From Myrica gale (Eukaryota > Streptophyta > Magnoliopsida > Fagales > Myricaceae): a DNA stretch of 64,000 nt. Under the pieces are notes generated by a model, which was given only the letters and a program-made list of their open reading frames with translations, had not been told where the DNA came from and searched no databases. Every line of letters starts with the position of its first letter. The first letter of the stretch is position 1. Made by a program: the position numbers and the translations under genes. Positions 12,401 to 26,180 of this stretch are shown one piece after another. The stretch spans positions 6,326,501-6,390,500 of the forward strand of contig OZ005617.1 of NCBI GenBank assembly GCA_963930655.1. Direction: 5' to 3'.

Positions 12401-15400
12401 CGACAATGGCCTGGAAGCATCCTGCCAGCAAATGCCAACCACGCCCACCGACACCCTCTGGGACCATAATCTCACCTCTGCGATGTCCCTCCCCATACAC
12501 AATAATAGCGACGTAACGCCCCGCCATATTCCCGCACAGCTGAGCCAGAAACGCTCTGGAGGCTTCGTTGAACTTCAGTGCAAAAGGCCGAGCGGCGTCA
12601 GTTGCCAACAATTTGCCGACCAAGTTAACCACCCAAACTACACCAAAGCTCCCTAATGAAATCGTGTTGTATTTCTTCCGACTTCATTCAGACAACGTAA
12701 TCACTCCCCCATCGCTAACAGTGACTTGGAATTCTTTGGCTTCAACTCTAAAACATCGCAAGAACCTCATCGGAAAACAAAACCACAAACCGAGAGCTGG
12801 ACTTCCGTCCTAGTCTACATTTTAAAAGCTATCAGCTCAGAATAGCATCACTACTAGAATAGATTCTTAGTTTACGAGATCTCTAAAAGGGAGAAACGAG
12901 TGTTAGGGTTTGGATCGGGTGGAAAAGGCAGAATAGAGAAAAATCGAATATCCTATCTTTGTGGAGCAGTATTATTGTAGAGAAATATGGCACAAATGCG
13001 GGTGGTTGGAGAGCACCTTGTCACCCCAAGGATCTTTTGGGGAAAGCCTCTGGAAGTTTATTAGAAAGGGGTGAGACTCTTTCAAAGAGCAAACTCGGGT
13101 TGTGGTGGGAAATTGACAAAATGTTAGTTTCTGGCATTTGTTGAGAATACTCATGGAATACTTCTTCTGATTGTGGAACTATTATCTTGATGATAAATGT
13201 GCCGAAGATAGTCTCACATCTCCTTAGCAGTAGTAAAACAACGAAGATTGATCATGAGATGAGGCTCAAGTGACCCCAACAACCAAGAAACAACTTTAGC
13301 ATCCCGAGTCTCCCATTGAGCCAGCACCTTGGCCTCAGTGAGAACCTTCTTAGAATCATCAATATGACCCTATAATTCCTTTCCTTTCAAAAACATTTTA
13401 AATTGAAACTCCCAAGTGGATTGAGTTTTCCCAGTAAAACGAACGATAGTATTCTCCCCAGACATGATGATAGAGAACGAAACACGAAGAAATAGTGCAG
13501 AATAAGAACAAAGGGAAACACACCTAAGCAGCAAACAAATGAGCAGCCCACTCCAAATCAAACCACGGAATTCCCTAATAGACCAAGAACAAAACCCACA
13601 CACCAGAAAGAATCACCCGATACTCGAGCCACCAAAAGAAAGCACAAAAGTGCCGATATCTCCACTGCCACCACAGAAGTTGTCGAAACCAACCACAACC
13701 ACCACAAAAGTTGTCGAAAGCGACCACAACCACCACAAAAGTTGTCGAAAGTGACCACAGCCACCACAGAAGTTGTCGAAAGCAACCACAAAAACCAACA
13801 AAAATTTCCCACGCCCCTCTAGAGTTGCGATGAAAACCGCACACAATGATTAAAACCACAAAGAGACGATAATCAAAATGGAGACTCTGATACCATGTCA
13901 ATTGGTATGAATACTTCTTCACCGTAGGGTGCTTCTCTATTTATAGATACTAGATACATGTATACAAGGAATGAATCCTGAATAAAATCTTTATAAATAG
14001 ATCTCCTAAAATATTTCTCAAAATATCTCCTAAAATATCTTCGTAAAATATCTCCTAAAATATCTTCGTAAAATATCTCTATAAAATATCTTCGTAAATA
14101 TCTTCGTAAAATATCTTAGTAACAGGTTCTAGGTTCACCTAGGGTATTAGCTCATTTGAGCTTAGACTTGCATATCCTCAAGTTCTAGGTTCGTTTCGGG
14201 TGTTAGCCCATTTGAGCTTAAGTTTGCTTGTCCATTTTTTCTTTCACCTTCTCAACCATCCATACTTCTTTAATTTCATGTTTCTTTTGTATTATTTGAT
14301 CCGATACTCGAGATATATTTCTCATTGAGTTCCTCACTGGGTCGGCTAAGGAGTATCAATTTGAGGAATGGACTAATCATGAGTGCTCACAAGTCCTTAC
14401 TTATGAGAAGGATATGCATTGGTGAGGGTCCTAGGCCGGGGTCCCTATCACTAAGGCCCCTGAACAGTTGTTCATTCCTTTTGTGGTTGCCTCACAAGCA
14501 CTCATGTATATAACTCATATGCCCCAACAAGGTACTAGGACTAAACAACGAGAGTATCAAATAGAAAATACGAGAAAGGAAAGATGGATAAGAATGACAA
14601 CACAAAGATAGTTGTATCTAAACTGGTAGTGAGATTTTACCAAGCTTGGATACACTAAGGAAAGATGGCCATGCTGGTGGTGTTGGAGTGTCCTGGTGCT
14701 CTAGTGCCATGACTACATGCTAATTGGAACTTTAGAAAGAGGAATGACTACATTCAGTTTCAGCTGAATGGGAAAAAGTAGTCCCTCCTTAAGTCCCCTC
14801 GCTATTATCTTCCCGGCCACTTGATCCTATACAAGCACTTAGGGTGCGTTTGCAAACTCTAACTAAGTGAAATATTTAAGGAATGTTGTGAAAATTGAGG
14901 AAATTGGAGTTTTATTGGGTTTTGTGAGAAAGTAGTGAATAAAGTAGAATTTTATAGAAATTAGTGAAAAAGTAACGAGAGATAAGAAAAATTTTATGAG
15001 AGTTGGTGAAAAGGTGAAGAGAGATAATTTTAATGAATTCTTTATGTTTATTGTAATGAAAAGAGATGATTTGATGGGAAGAGAGATTATTTTGAAATTA
15101 TTTTATTTCATAAAAAATTTTAGTTAGTTGTATTTGAAAATTAAAATTTTGGAATAGTGAAAATTTTTGGTAAAGTAATCTGCAAACATGTCCCTAGTAG
15201 AAGAAAATGAGACTTTATATTTTTTATCTATAAACTGTCCTACAGAAATAAGGTTGGTAGAAAGATGTGCAGACACTAAAACATTAGGTACAGAAGGAGA
15301 AATATCACCAACAACAGTAATAGGTAGTGAACTACCATCTGCAGTGTGAATTTCAAGTGGACCGTGATACTGTTTCATAATGACAAGAGAGTTAGTAGAA

Positions 15401-18400
15401 TTGGTCACATGGTTTGAAGCAACGGAATCAAGGGCTGAAAAAGCAAAGGCTATCAATTGTTTGACCATATTCGGAGTAACAAAAGATGGATTGGTGACAG
15501 AAGTTAGATCTGGAACATGAGTTGGATTTGAAGCACTTGAAACTTCAGCCGTGGTAGTGTAGGCCATGGCATCCTTTCTTGGTGGCCGAATAAGACAATC
15601 TCCAATGATGTGCCCGGACTTCTTACAATATTGACAACCTTTTGGTGCATTCACAAGCCATGTGACAATATTCACTGCAACTGAAACACTTTGTATTGCA
15701 CAAATCATGAGGCAAGTACTTTCCTTGTGCGGCATAGGCCACCGAGGATGGAGCCAAGTGATTCCCCATGAGTCTTTGAGTGCTTAAACGCTGCTCTTCT
15801 CAAATAATATCACCCAAACAAAGGTCAAGAGATGGCATAGGGTCACAATTCATAAGTTTGGAGCAGACAAATACAAACTCAGGGCACAATTTCATAAGAA
15901 ATTGATCCCTTGTTTCATGAACTTCTTGGACAGCAGTAGGGCCCGTGGTAGAAACCGAGTACAAAAATGTCCGTGTACTCGGCCCAAAGATTAAAATACC
16001 CAAAGTAGAATTCTTCCAACGAGAGAGAACCTTGGGTAAATGTAGCAGTCTCATGTTCAAACTATAAACGAGCCATATTGTTCTGATGATAGATCTTCCT
16101 CAAGTAACTCCACAATGCACGAGCAGTCATTTGAGACTTTAGATTTACGATCATGTGTGGCTCCATTGAGCCAAGGATCCAGGGCATAATCCTGGCATCC
16201 TTACACCTCCAACTACCAAACTCAGGTTTCTTGGTGTCTTGTAATGTACCCAGATGTAGATGGGAGTAAAATGGGGAATGGGTTGTTTGGGAGGTGAGAA
16301 ACCTGTAGGAAATTTGTATTAGCTCTCTATTCGAGAGAGAGCAACTCTCCTTAACAAACATGTTGTTATGATTTTCGATGCCCTCTTCACAGGTGTTCCC
16401 TAACTATATAACTACTATGGGCTGGGCCCTTACTGAATTAAAAGAGAATAAGCAAGGCCCAACAGACTGAGGTCAAAGGAAATAAAAGAAACAACTAATG
16501 CATGAACTAACTAGCCCAACCCCTCAACCTCTTCAGTTTGGTCAAAGACATGACCGACAACCTAAGTAACAACTCGAAGCTTCCACATGCACATTCACAG
16601 CCTCCTCCAAGACTCCAACTTTCCGAACCTCTCTCAGCCCTAATCTCCAGCTCTTCCCCAAATAGCCTTGATCCAAGCTGGGATCATAACATGTCCGGAT
16701 ATGGAGAGGGATCACTGCCATCAATATCGCCCCAGAGATCTTTTCCCGTAACAAGAAGTTGGAAATGTAATTCCCAAGCCGAATAATTCTTCCCAGTGAA
16801 ACGAATACAAACAGAGTCTGATGAATCAGGCGACATAATTCTCAACACAAGAGAATAAGAAAACCAAAAACCTTCAAGGTAGAACAAGAAAACCGAGAAT
16901 CCTAGAAACTAGCTAGGATTGCCACCCAAGACTAGAATCCGGCTGGTCACTCAAATAAATGATTCTAATACCATACCAAGAATTTCACTAAATGATATCT
17001 TTGAGATTCTTCATTTGAATTTATACATAAATTGGGTAACAACCCGATTACATGATAAGATAGGATATTCAATTTGAATTTGAATTTGAATTTGAATTCC
17101 AAGATAAGATGATAATGTTATCTATTAGCTAACAAATAGATAACTAACTAGTTAAGATAAGCTGATCTTATCCAATTTATACAATAGATTACGAACTATT
17201 CAAATACACAACATAATTACAAACTAGGGGTAAGATAATATCCTAGAGCTCTTGGTACTCTAGATAATGTGCTGCCGAACCCTAGCTAGAATTTAGGACT
17301 GCCAAAACCCTAGATAATTATGGCTGCCAAACCATGCTGCTGAACCCGATTTTGATATCCATAACACCATGATTTGTACTTGATCGGATTTTTTCTTACT
17401 ATGCAACACTATCATTTGGAAAATAACTGAACTTCCATCCCCTACCACAATAAACACCAACCAGGTGCAACAATAACAGTACAACTGATAATTTCACAGT
17501 AAAGTGCCAAACAACCAACCAAACATGGAACTCCCAATTTCACAGTAAAGCACATCGAATCCTTACAAGTCAACTAGAAGTCAACCATATTTTCTGAAGA
17601 GAACAGAAAAACCATAGAATTTCTTTACAATTCAATGGTGCTCCTATGCAAGAAGTTTCTGAAACCCATTGTCCGCGGAGACTTAATTTGTATTGTAACA
17701 AACGGAAAAAGACAAAAAAAATTTGACGTGTGGAACTTGATCGAATGAAATATAATCTTATGATAACATTAGTTTTAATCGACAAGCTTGGAAGATTGTT
17801 GTTCTGTCATGAGTTAGTTCACAAATGAATGCTCAGACACAAAGTTCAGTGTTGACAAATTATAATATTCTCAGAAACATTATATGAAAACTCAATAGTA
17901 AATGTCATACCGCACACAATCCGAGTTCTTTGCAAGGTATGATTTCAAATCCTCAAAGCATCTCTTCTCCAAAGCTATTGTTCGAGACTCCCCAGCATTT
18001 AATGTAGGAAAGAGCCTGCAAAGAACTTGGTAGACTAGAAGCTGCCAAAATTTAAACATAAGAAAATCAGAATAACAAGAAAAACATTTTTATAGAAAGC
18101 AGGTATATTTATAGGATCCATAAGCTTCACAAAAACTGACCTGGGTAAACCCACGTAAGCTGTGATGATGTGACGTTAACAAAGGAACTATAGGAGGAAG
18201 TAGTTCATCCAAATGCGTGAATTGAACTGCTTTGGATGCATGGAGGATGACATTAGCTGCTATAAATACATAAGAAGAGAGTGCCTGCAATTGATGACAA
18301 ATATAAATGTTGGTTTTGATGTAAAAAGTTCCAGGTTAGGGACCAATTTTAACCAATAAAAGGCTAGTACTATAAACATGAAGAACTATCACTTTCATGC

Positions 18401-21400
18401 AGTTAATGAACTCTCACCCTAGACTGCGGGATGTCGGTTAATGATTTTTTTTTTTATAAGTAAGCTCCATTTTATTAAAAACAAAAAGAAAGTAAGAACA
18501 GTACAAAAGTTGTACTGGAATCACTTAAAGCATACAAGCGAAGAAGCTAAAAAAATCCTGAAAATCTAAAATAGGACCCCCCAACATTGCACTAGCCCAA
18601 AAAAAAAAGAGATTGCATCAGACCACCCTGCAAACGCTCAAAAGACAAAATGAGGAGCCGACCAAATACCATTGTGAAAAATTATGCCTCTACCAATTCA
18701 TATTTTTTTACCACGAAACATAATATTTATTGGGATAAATTTATTTTCTACCTTCCAACTATTGGGGTCTTGACACTTTGCAACTAAAATTACCATCTTT
18801 ATCACATTTTACCCACCAACTATTGATTTCAAACATTTTGCACTCTCAGTTAAAATTTTCTGTTATCGAAATGGAAAAAGTCTTTTGAACATATGAAATG
18901 ACAAGTTTACCTTCAGAAAAATCATTGCAAAAAAATTTACTAGGAAAAAATTACAACTTTAAATGACAAAAATAAATTTAGCAAAAATTTTATGGGAGGG
19001 AGTAGAGTATATTTATCCCATTTTTATTTCATATAATAGATGTCATAAAAAATTCAGACAAACTAATGTTGGATATATATATGTGTGTCCGTTTATAGTT
19101 CATGTATTCATTCGTCAAGAAATTCATACACACAAACACATGTAGGTATGTACATATTTAAAAAGGTTCCTATTCATAGAAATTAATGCTACACCCATCA
19201 CATCAAACAGAGAATTCTCTCTCATTTTTTTGAAGTGCTTAAGACCTCATTAAAGAGTAAAAAGTAAGATCAAGAAACAATAAAAATAAGGTTATATAAT
19301 TCCATAAGAGCTTATATGAGTTGAGCTAAACTTAAAGAAGTTGTGCTTATTTCATACACAATTTTGATTTTCTTAGGCTTAGTTCATTTATTAACAAACC
19401 AAACTCAATTTTATCTGAGTTGTGCATGAACAACTTGCTTCATTTTCAGCAGTACATCTACATTTAATCATATTAAATCTCTTAAATGCGTATATATATA
19501 ATATATAAGATATGCATACATATTATCTGTATATGTTGTATAAAATTGCTTTTTTTTCCTGGATTTGTATAAAATCCCACTTGTAAAGCCATAGCATATA
19601 AGACATGTATACATAATATTTGTAATACATAAGTGTTACACTTACAAAAGCTTAAAGCGAGACAAGTTGTTACACAAGAAACTCATCCAGCCACTCGAGC
19701 CAAGCTGATTTTATACATGTCCAGCTCATTCAATAAACGAGCCTAAAATAGTGTGCAAACTTTATTCATTTAACACAATATGTGTGTCGAGTTTATACGA
19801 GTTGAACTAGAGGTGTCATGAACAGCTCAGTTCAGAATATTCCAAGACTATTTACCTGAGGCCTCATGTCATAATCTCGTAGTATAGGAACTAATTGCTC
19901 CCCAACCTGTGATTTCAAACAGAATGTCAGAATCAGCAAGAGAAGCTTTCATCTTATAAACAACTAGAGGTGCAAAACTTATCCCACAAGAATGAGATAA
20001 CTTAAAAAATCAAAGTATTCACTTTGATCTTGTAATGCTGATGATAATTCTGAGAATAAAATATGTTGTCTATATCACATAAACAACACGATAGATTAAG
20101 AACCTAATTTAAAAACAAACCACTATATTAGCTTCACAATTATCAAACTAACAATGAAGGGCTTCAACTTTGATAGTGTGAATGCCAATCGCTACCCAAC
20201 TGATTTGAGCCAACTACCTACTGTCAATTGGTCTGAATACCTCTTCTTTGTAGGGTGCTTCTCTATTTATAGATACATGTATACAAATGAATCAATCCTG
20301 AATAAAATCTTTAAAAATAGATCTCCTAAAATATCTCGCAAAATATTTCCTAAAATATCTCCAAAATATCTCCGTAACCCATCAAATTGATGTTGGAGGA
20401 TCGAGAAGCATCAATTTGTCAACCAAGAACTGATGTCGATGATTTTAAGTCTCTGTATATCACAGGAGGATCTGCTTTACCATGCAAATATTCCAATCCT
20501 TGGGCTGCACCCGCAGCAATCTTCATCCTTGTATTCCAATCCACCACCACAGGCACTGCCACATCCACCACAGGCACCACTCTTTAAAGCATTTCCACAG
20601 CCACTACCACAGAAGTTGCCGAAAGCAACCCCAGCCACCACAGAAGTTTCCCACACCCCTCTAGAGTTGCGATGAAAATCGCACACAGTGATTAAAACCA
20701 CAAAGAGACGGAAATCAGAATGGAGGCTCTAATACCATGTCAATTGGTCTGAATCCCTCTTCCCCATAGGGTGCTTCTCTATTTATAGATACATGTATAC
20801 AAATGAATCAATCCTTAATAAAATCTTTAAAAATAGATCTCCTAAAATATCTCAAAATATCTCCGTAAAATATCTCCAAACTATCTCAATAACACCTACT
20901 CCATGTGATCGGACTCCTCCAGATAAAAGCAAGTGTACACCCAATTAGGTTGGCCTGTGGACTCGTGTAAACCTGGTTAAGCCAGATTGTCAAGTTGTTC
21001 AGGTCGTGGTAAGATAACTAAATTATTTCCTTACTTCCTCCGATTTTTACATTCAAAATTGATGCAAATGTAATCTTAATTTTCTTTTTCTTTGCACTCA
21101 GCAAATAATTCCTTCTTTGGTGTTGCATTTCTAGTCATTATGTTTAGGTACTTGTTGAGAGCCACAAAGAAAGTGGTTCGTCATCATTTCATGTCAAAAC
21201 TTGCCAACGAGCTGTAGTGCAATGAAGATGGAGTGGTGGATTACAGGTTGTGATTTTCTAATCCCTCTTTATTTGCAAAACTAAGGATCCAAAGATTTAC
21301 TTTTTAGCACATGTTGCTGATTAATATGTGAGTCAAACATTGAGAGACCTTAACAAATAAGTCAACCAAATGTCCCTTACGATAACCACAGAAAGGGCTC

Positions 21401-24400
21401 GCTGTAGTTACCCTAGAAATTCAAGGATAAGTTTCTTACCAGATATGGAAACTTCAGGTAAATATTTATTGCAAATGTCTCTAAATACTGGCGGACAGCA
21501 GGTAAGTTGTTTCTCTGCAGTGAGCAAAAAAATAAAAATAAGGACCAAACAAAGAAAAAGAAGAAGAAGAAGCAAACCGAGGCAATAGAGAAATTCAACA
21601 GATTAAATTATGCATGATCATTCTAACTCCTACCAAAGGTTGGACATGTAACAAACATCATGCTTAATGGAATCAATAAGGTGGCCACCTTCTCACTCCA
21701 GAAGAGTATTCTAGGGCTAGCAATTACACTTAAAAATAAAGGGGCAGAGATATGAGAATCTTCTGAATTTGACCCATTTCTTCAATTTGCCGAGTGTAAA
21801 ACACATCCTCTCTTGCTAAGGTTAAACTATGGTTCAACATGGCCAACACAAACATAAAATATCAAAAGACTAGCATGCAGAAAGCTCTGTTACTAGGCCT
21901 ATGATTACTAATGACCAGTAATCATTGGGAAGCAATATAAAAATTTATTTCCATTGCTAGCTTTTTTTTCCTATACAAAGTTTCCAATACACAAAAACCT
22001 GATCACATGGAGAGAAAAAGGAGAAAGCATGAGTAGTTAGATAATAATATGAATATTTGAAGCATATTTTCACATTTTCCCCAAAGCAAGTATAACAACT
22101 GGATATTCAAGGACACAAGACAGGTGATTAAATTACACAGCAGTGACCCATGAGCTTTGGCTCAATTGATACTTCCTTCCCTCACAAAGGGTGTAGGGTA
22201 AGCTTTTGGGTTCAAGACCTTCTAGGGAAATGCATAATTTAATGATCATGAAAGATATGCATATTGCTATGAGATATTAAATCAAACGCATATGTATGAA
22301 AATGCATCTGAGGGGGCTTCCCATGATATTTCTTCTCAAAAGTATAATTCACGTGACATTCCACAGAATGAATCCATAAAAATCATAATGGTTCTTCCAG
22401 AAGCAAGGGCAATTTTTGAGAACAAATTGTAGGCTATATATTATTTTAGAGAAAACTAGAAATTGTTATGGAGCAAAGGTTCACTCACACATAGGGAGAT
22501 GTGCAAGCTTTGAGTAACTTGCCCAAGTATATCTTCACGAGCAAATCGTGATAAGACACAAATCATCTGCCACGCACGTATTTTGCGCCTGTGGATCTGT
22601 CAAAGGTGGAAGTGCAATGATTATTTCACAATTGTAGTAAAGATTGACAGAATGAAGTATAAGAACATATAATAATGTAGTGAACCCCTGCAATCATTAA
22701 AACCAGACAACTACTCAAACTTACTGAATGTGAAGTTTGATTATCTACAATCAAATAAATCAAGCATGTTCTTTTATTTTGTCACAAGTAAATTGCAGAA
22801 ATGTATCAGTATGCTGCAATTATATCTTGATAGTTGTATTAAAGTAAGTTTCCCTTTATTTCTCATATCAACTTGAAGGAATTTTCAAGTTTTTCCATTT
22901 AAGCTCTGAAAAATTCTTAACATATTCAAAACAATTAGAAAGAAAAGGAAGCTCACCGCACTGTACTTCTTATACAACTCCTTTGCTAGGTCCTTGTCAT
23001 TTACCTATATCAATCAAATGAATCAACACTATAATATCGTAACCATAGCTCAATGCCTTTCTTCAAAAGGAGACAGACATGCACCAGCGAAGTGACACCA
23101 AAATGCATTCACAGTACCAATAAGGACCTATAGCAAGTCTATCAATCTACTGCATACCACTCTGTCTGCTGAATGGTAAAGTAAGACTCGAATTTGAGCC
23201 CAAAAGTGAAATGCAGTTAGAAAAAGTAACTCGATGACCTACGAGGACAAAATATTTTTTATGTTTATTCTTTTCGGCTTAATTATTCCATTAGTCCCTG
23301 TGGTATTTTGAAATTACAAATTGGTCCCCAGGATATTTTTATCCTATAGTAGTCCTTGTGGAATTCTAGTAGGTCAATACAACCCTTTCCATAAACTAAC
23401 GCTTGTATCTGGATGGAAAAGTCCTACGTCGGTAATGAGGACACATCATAACCAATACCAAACCTCCATGTGTCCATTCCCAGTGGTCAAAAATTAAAGA
23501 CTAGCACCCTCGTGTACGCCGCTACGTCAGACCAGAGGTCCTAGCTAAATCAGATACGCCATGCAGAGGTGGCACTCATTAATTTTTTACCACCGAAACA
23601 ATTACCCTAGGCACCAGTTTGAGTAGCTGTGTAAAATTTCATAGGTAGAATTTCCTCTATTTGTGGTTCTAACCTTGAAATGCAAGCCTCTCAGCATTAT
23701 TCAGGGGAAAAAAAAGTTAGGGGATTATCAATTGGGACCTGACAGGAAAGTTGTTTAAGATACCTTTGCCCCGTGAACAGAAAAGATAAACACCAAAAAT
23801 TGCAACTTCAGCCAAAACTTGTCATTATTGATGAGGTCACTATGACAATAAGAGGAACCCCCAAAACTTTCAACATCAATCAATTTGCACAATGAAATAA
23901 AATTTAACGGTCAAACCATGTCACATGACTCATTTATAACACGTGGCACGATTTTGACGATTGAATCTTTTTTAAGGGTACAAACTGATGAAATTTGATA
24001 GTTCTAGGGCTCAATATGTCAAACGTGGTAGTTGAGACCTCTGTTTAAGATTGCTTTGGTAGTTTGGTGGCACAACATGAGTTTTTTCCCCAAAATCTCA
24101 TTAGCAATTCCAATCCATGAGTATATATGTTAAAATCTTTTAGAGCTCGGGGATAATTTTAATCTTTGATAACACTAAAAAAGGATAATAAGTAAAATCA
24201 AGATGATACCACAGAATCAAGAAGCTCTAGAAGAAATAATTGTCCAGACTCCAAGGCAGCATTGCAATCTTCAGTTTCATTTGGTGATCCCACCATATCC
24301 GCGAAGTCCGCCAGTCTATAAAACATAACAGCAACAGAAACACGTCCATACAACTCGGTGTTGATAAATGCCTGACAAGAGAAGCTACAAAGTTATAAAG

Positions 24401-26132
24401 CAAATTTAGAGCAGTTCTATAAAGCAATCTAAATTTGATCTGGATGTAATTGCAATAAATAACTACCAGTATCAGCACAAAGTGACTAATAAACCACTCA
24501 GCATTCGATGTTCATATTTTCCAGATAAAATCAAACTTCAAAAATGATTAACCAGACACAAAAAGCCGTCTTTTGACAGCCTTGTTTGTTTTAAAAAAAA
24601 TCTTAGAATTTTTATAGTGCGTGAATATTTATGTAGTTGGAGTTTTATAGGTTTTTGTCTAAAAGTTGGTGAAAAGTTTTAAAGATATTTGATTTTTATT
24701 GGAGTTTGTAAAAAGGTGGAGAGAGATGATTTGATGTAATTTTTTAATAAAAAAATGTTGGGAGTGGTGAAAAAGTATGGAAAGAGAATATTTGTTAGGA
24801 TTTTTTTAAAAAAGGTTTTGGAGCTTGTGTAAAAAAAAATGTTAATGGTTGTATAGGATTTTTTGAGATTTTAGGTGTCCGTTTTGTGAAATTTCTTTGC
24901 ATTCAAAGTATTCTAGAATACTTTTGCAAACGAACAAGGCCGTAATCACCAAGAGAAGCAAAACAGATATCTTTGCTACTTGGATAAAGTAGTACACATA
25001 TGTAAGATAGAGCATAAATTGATTGAACCACAATGCAAAGAAGGAAAACGTCAAGCCCGAATGAATCCCCATTGGAGACCTATACATGACACCAAGGCCA
25101 GCTGCCATCGACTCACCTTTCACATTGCCTCAAGAGGAAGAGTTTATGTTTCACACTCTCACCCATGAAGAACATGGTCTCTACTTAGAAATAAATTCAA
25201 CCAATCGAGAGAAGATTTTTAAAAAATATTTAAACAGTCTTATATCTACAAATTAAACCAACAGGAAAGCTTGTGGCCTAAAACTAAAATATCAGGCTTA
25301 TCTGTTACATTCGTACCTGCCCCCAACCATCTGATCTGACCCATGTGACAGTTGCCGTTTTGGACTACCTGCCCCTTAAACCTTAACTTTTATACATTTC
25401 AATGTGGTCCACTGGTTGAGATATCAAGAAGTCTTTGGAAGATTGTTTCCCAAGATATTTTCTTTGTTCCCCATCAATGATTTATTTTTCTTTTCAGATA
25501 AGGGTAAGTCTCTTCTAAGGTGTTTCCTCCCTCTATCTATAAATTCTATGCTGAAAACCTAATTTATTCAGGACTCAAGTTGTCCCAAAGCATCTATAAT
25601 CGAGCATACTGATCAGGCCTCGCATCACAGGTACACGAAGTTAACATGTACAAATGTACAGAACCAAATTCACGTTATATATTACATAGCTTACTTCAGT
25701 CAGTTCAGGATCTGCACTTTTTGCCAGTAATGACACTTCAGTCCTCGCATCAAAGTTTTCTGCCAATTCAGCTTCAAAATCCTCATCAAAAGCAACTGAA
25801 AAACAGTACTACAGTTTATTGGAGACTGTCCCTCAAAAAGCAATAATAACCAAAAGAATTATGCCCATGGTAGACAGGAAGAAAAGAAAAAAGGTATGCA
25901 ACACACCAGAACCATAGAGAGAGAGCAGTTTTAGCTCTTTCATGTAGTACTTAATGGTCGTGGGATTTGAGAGCCAGAGCCCTGTCAAGCGTAATGCTGC
26001 AAGACGAATTGTACGGGGACTTTTTTTGCCTTCCTCGATAACATTTTCAATGAACTGCGAGAAATTGCAAAAGAAAAAAATAATAACCAGCATTCTGAAG
26101 GCAAGTAGTGCACATAAACTCCCACACGCAAT

Positions 26133-26180
<48 letters not shown>

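Larger units (their letters stand above)
13150..14124 (-). mobile_element. 5' end of a minus-strand copia element (LTR, leader, gag start)
   Basis: The LTR is at 13896-14124; next to it the PBS complement TCTGATACCA (13886-13895) shows minus orientation. The leader (13570-13890) has tandem ACCACAGAAGTTGTCGAAA-type units. A gag start at 13465 reads [20 protein letters not shown] and then breaks by frameshift; gag homology continues to about 13150. No matching 3' LTR is visible here. Confidence 0.8.

Noticed and set aside
13558-13922. 84-115 codon minus frames rich in Phe/Trp/Gly/Val
   Set aside because: Translations of the tandem leader repeat of a copia element, open in several frames because of the repeat.
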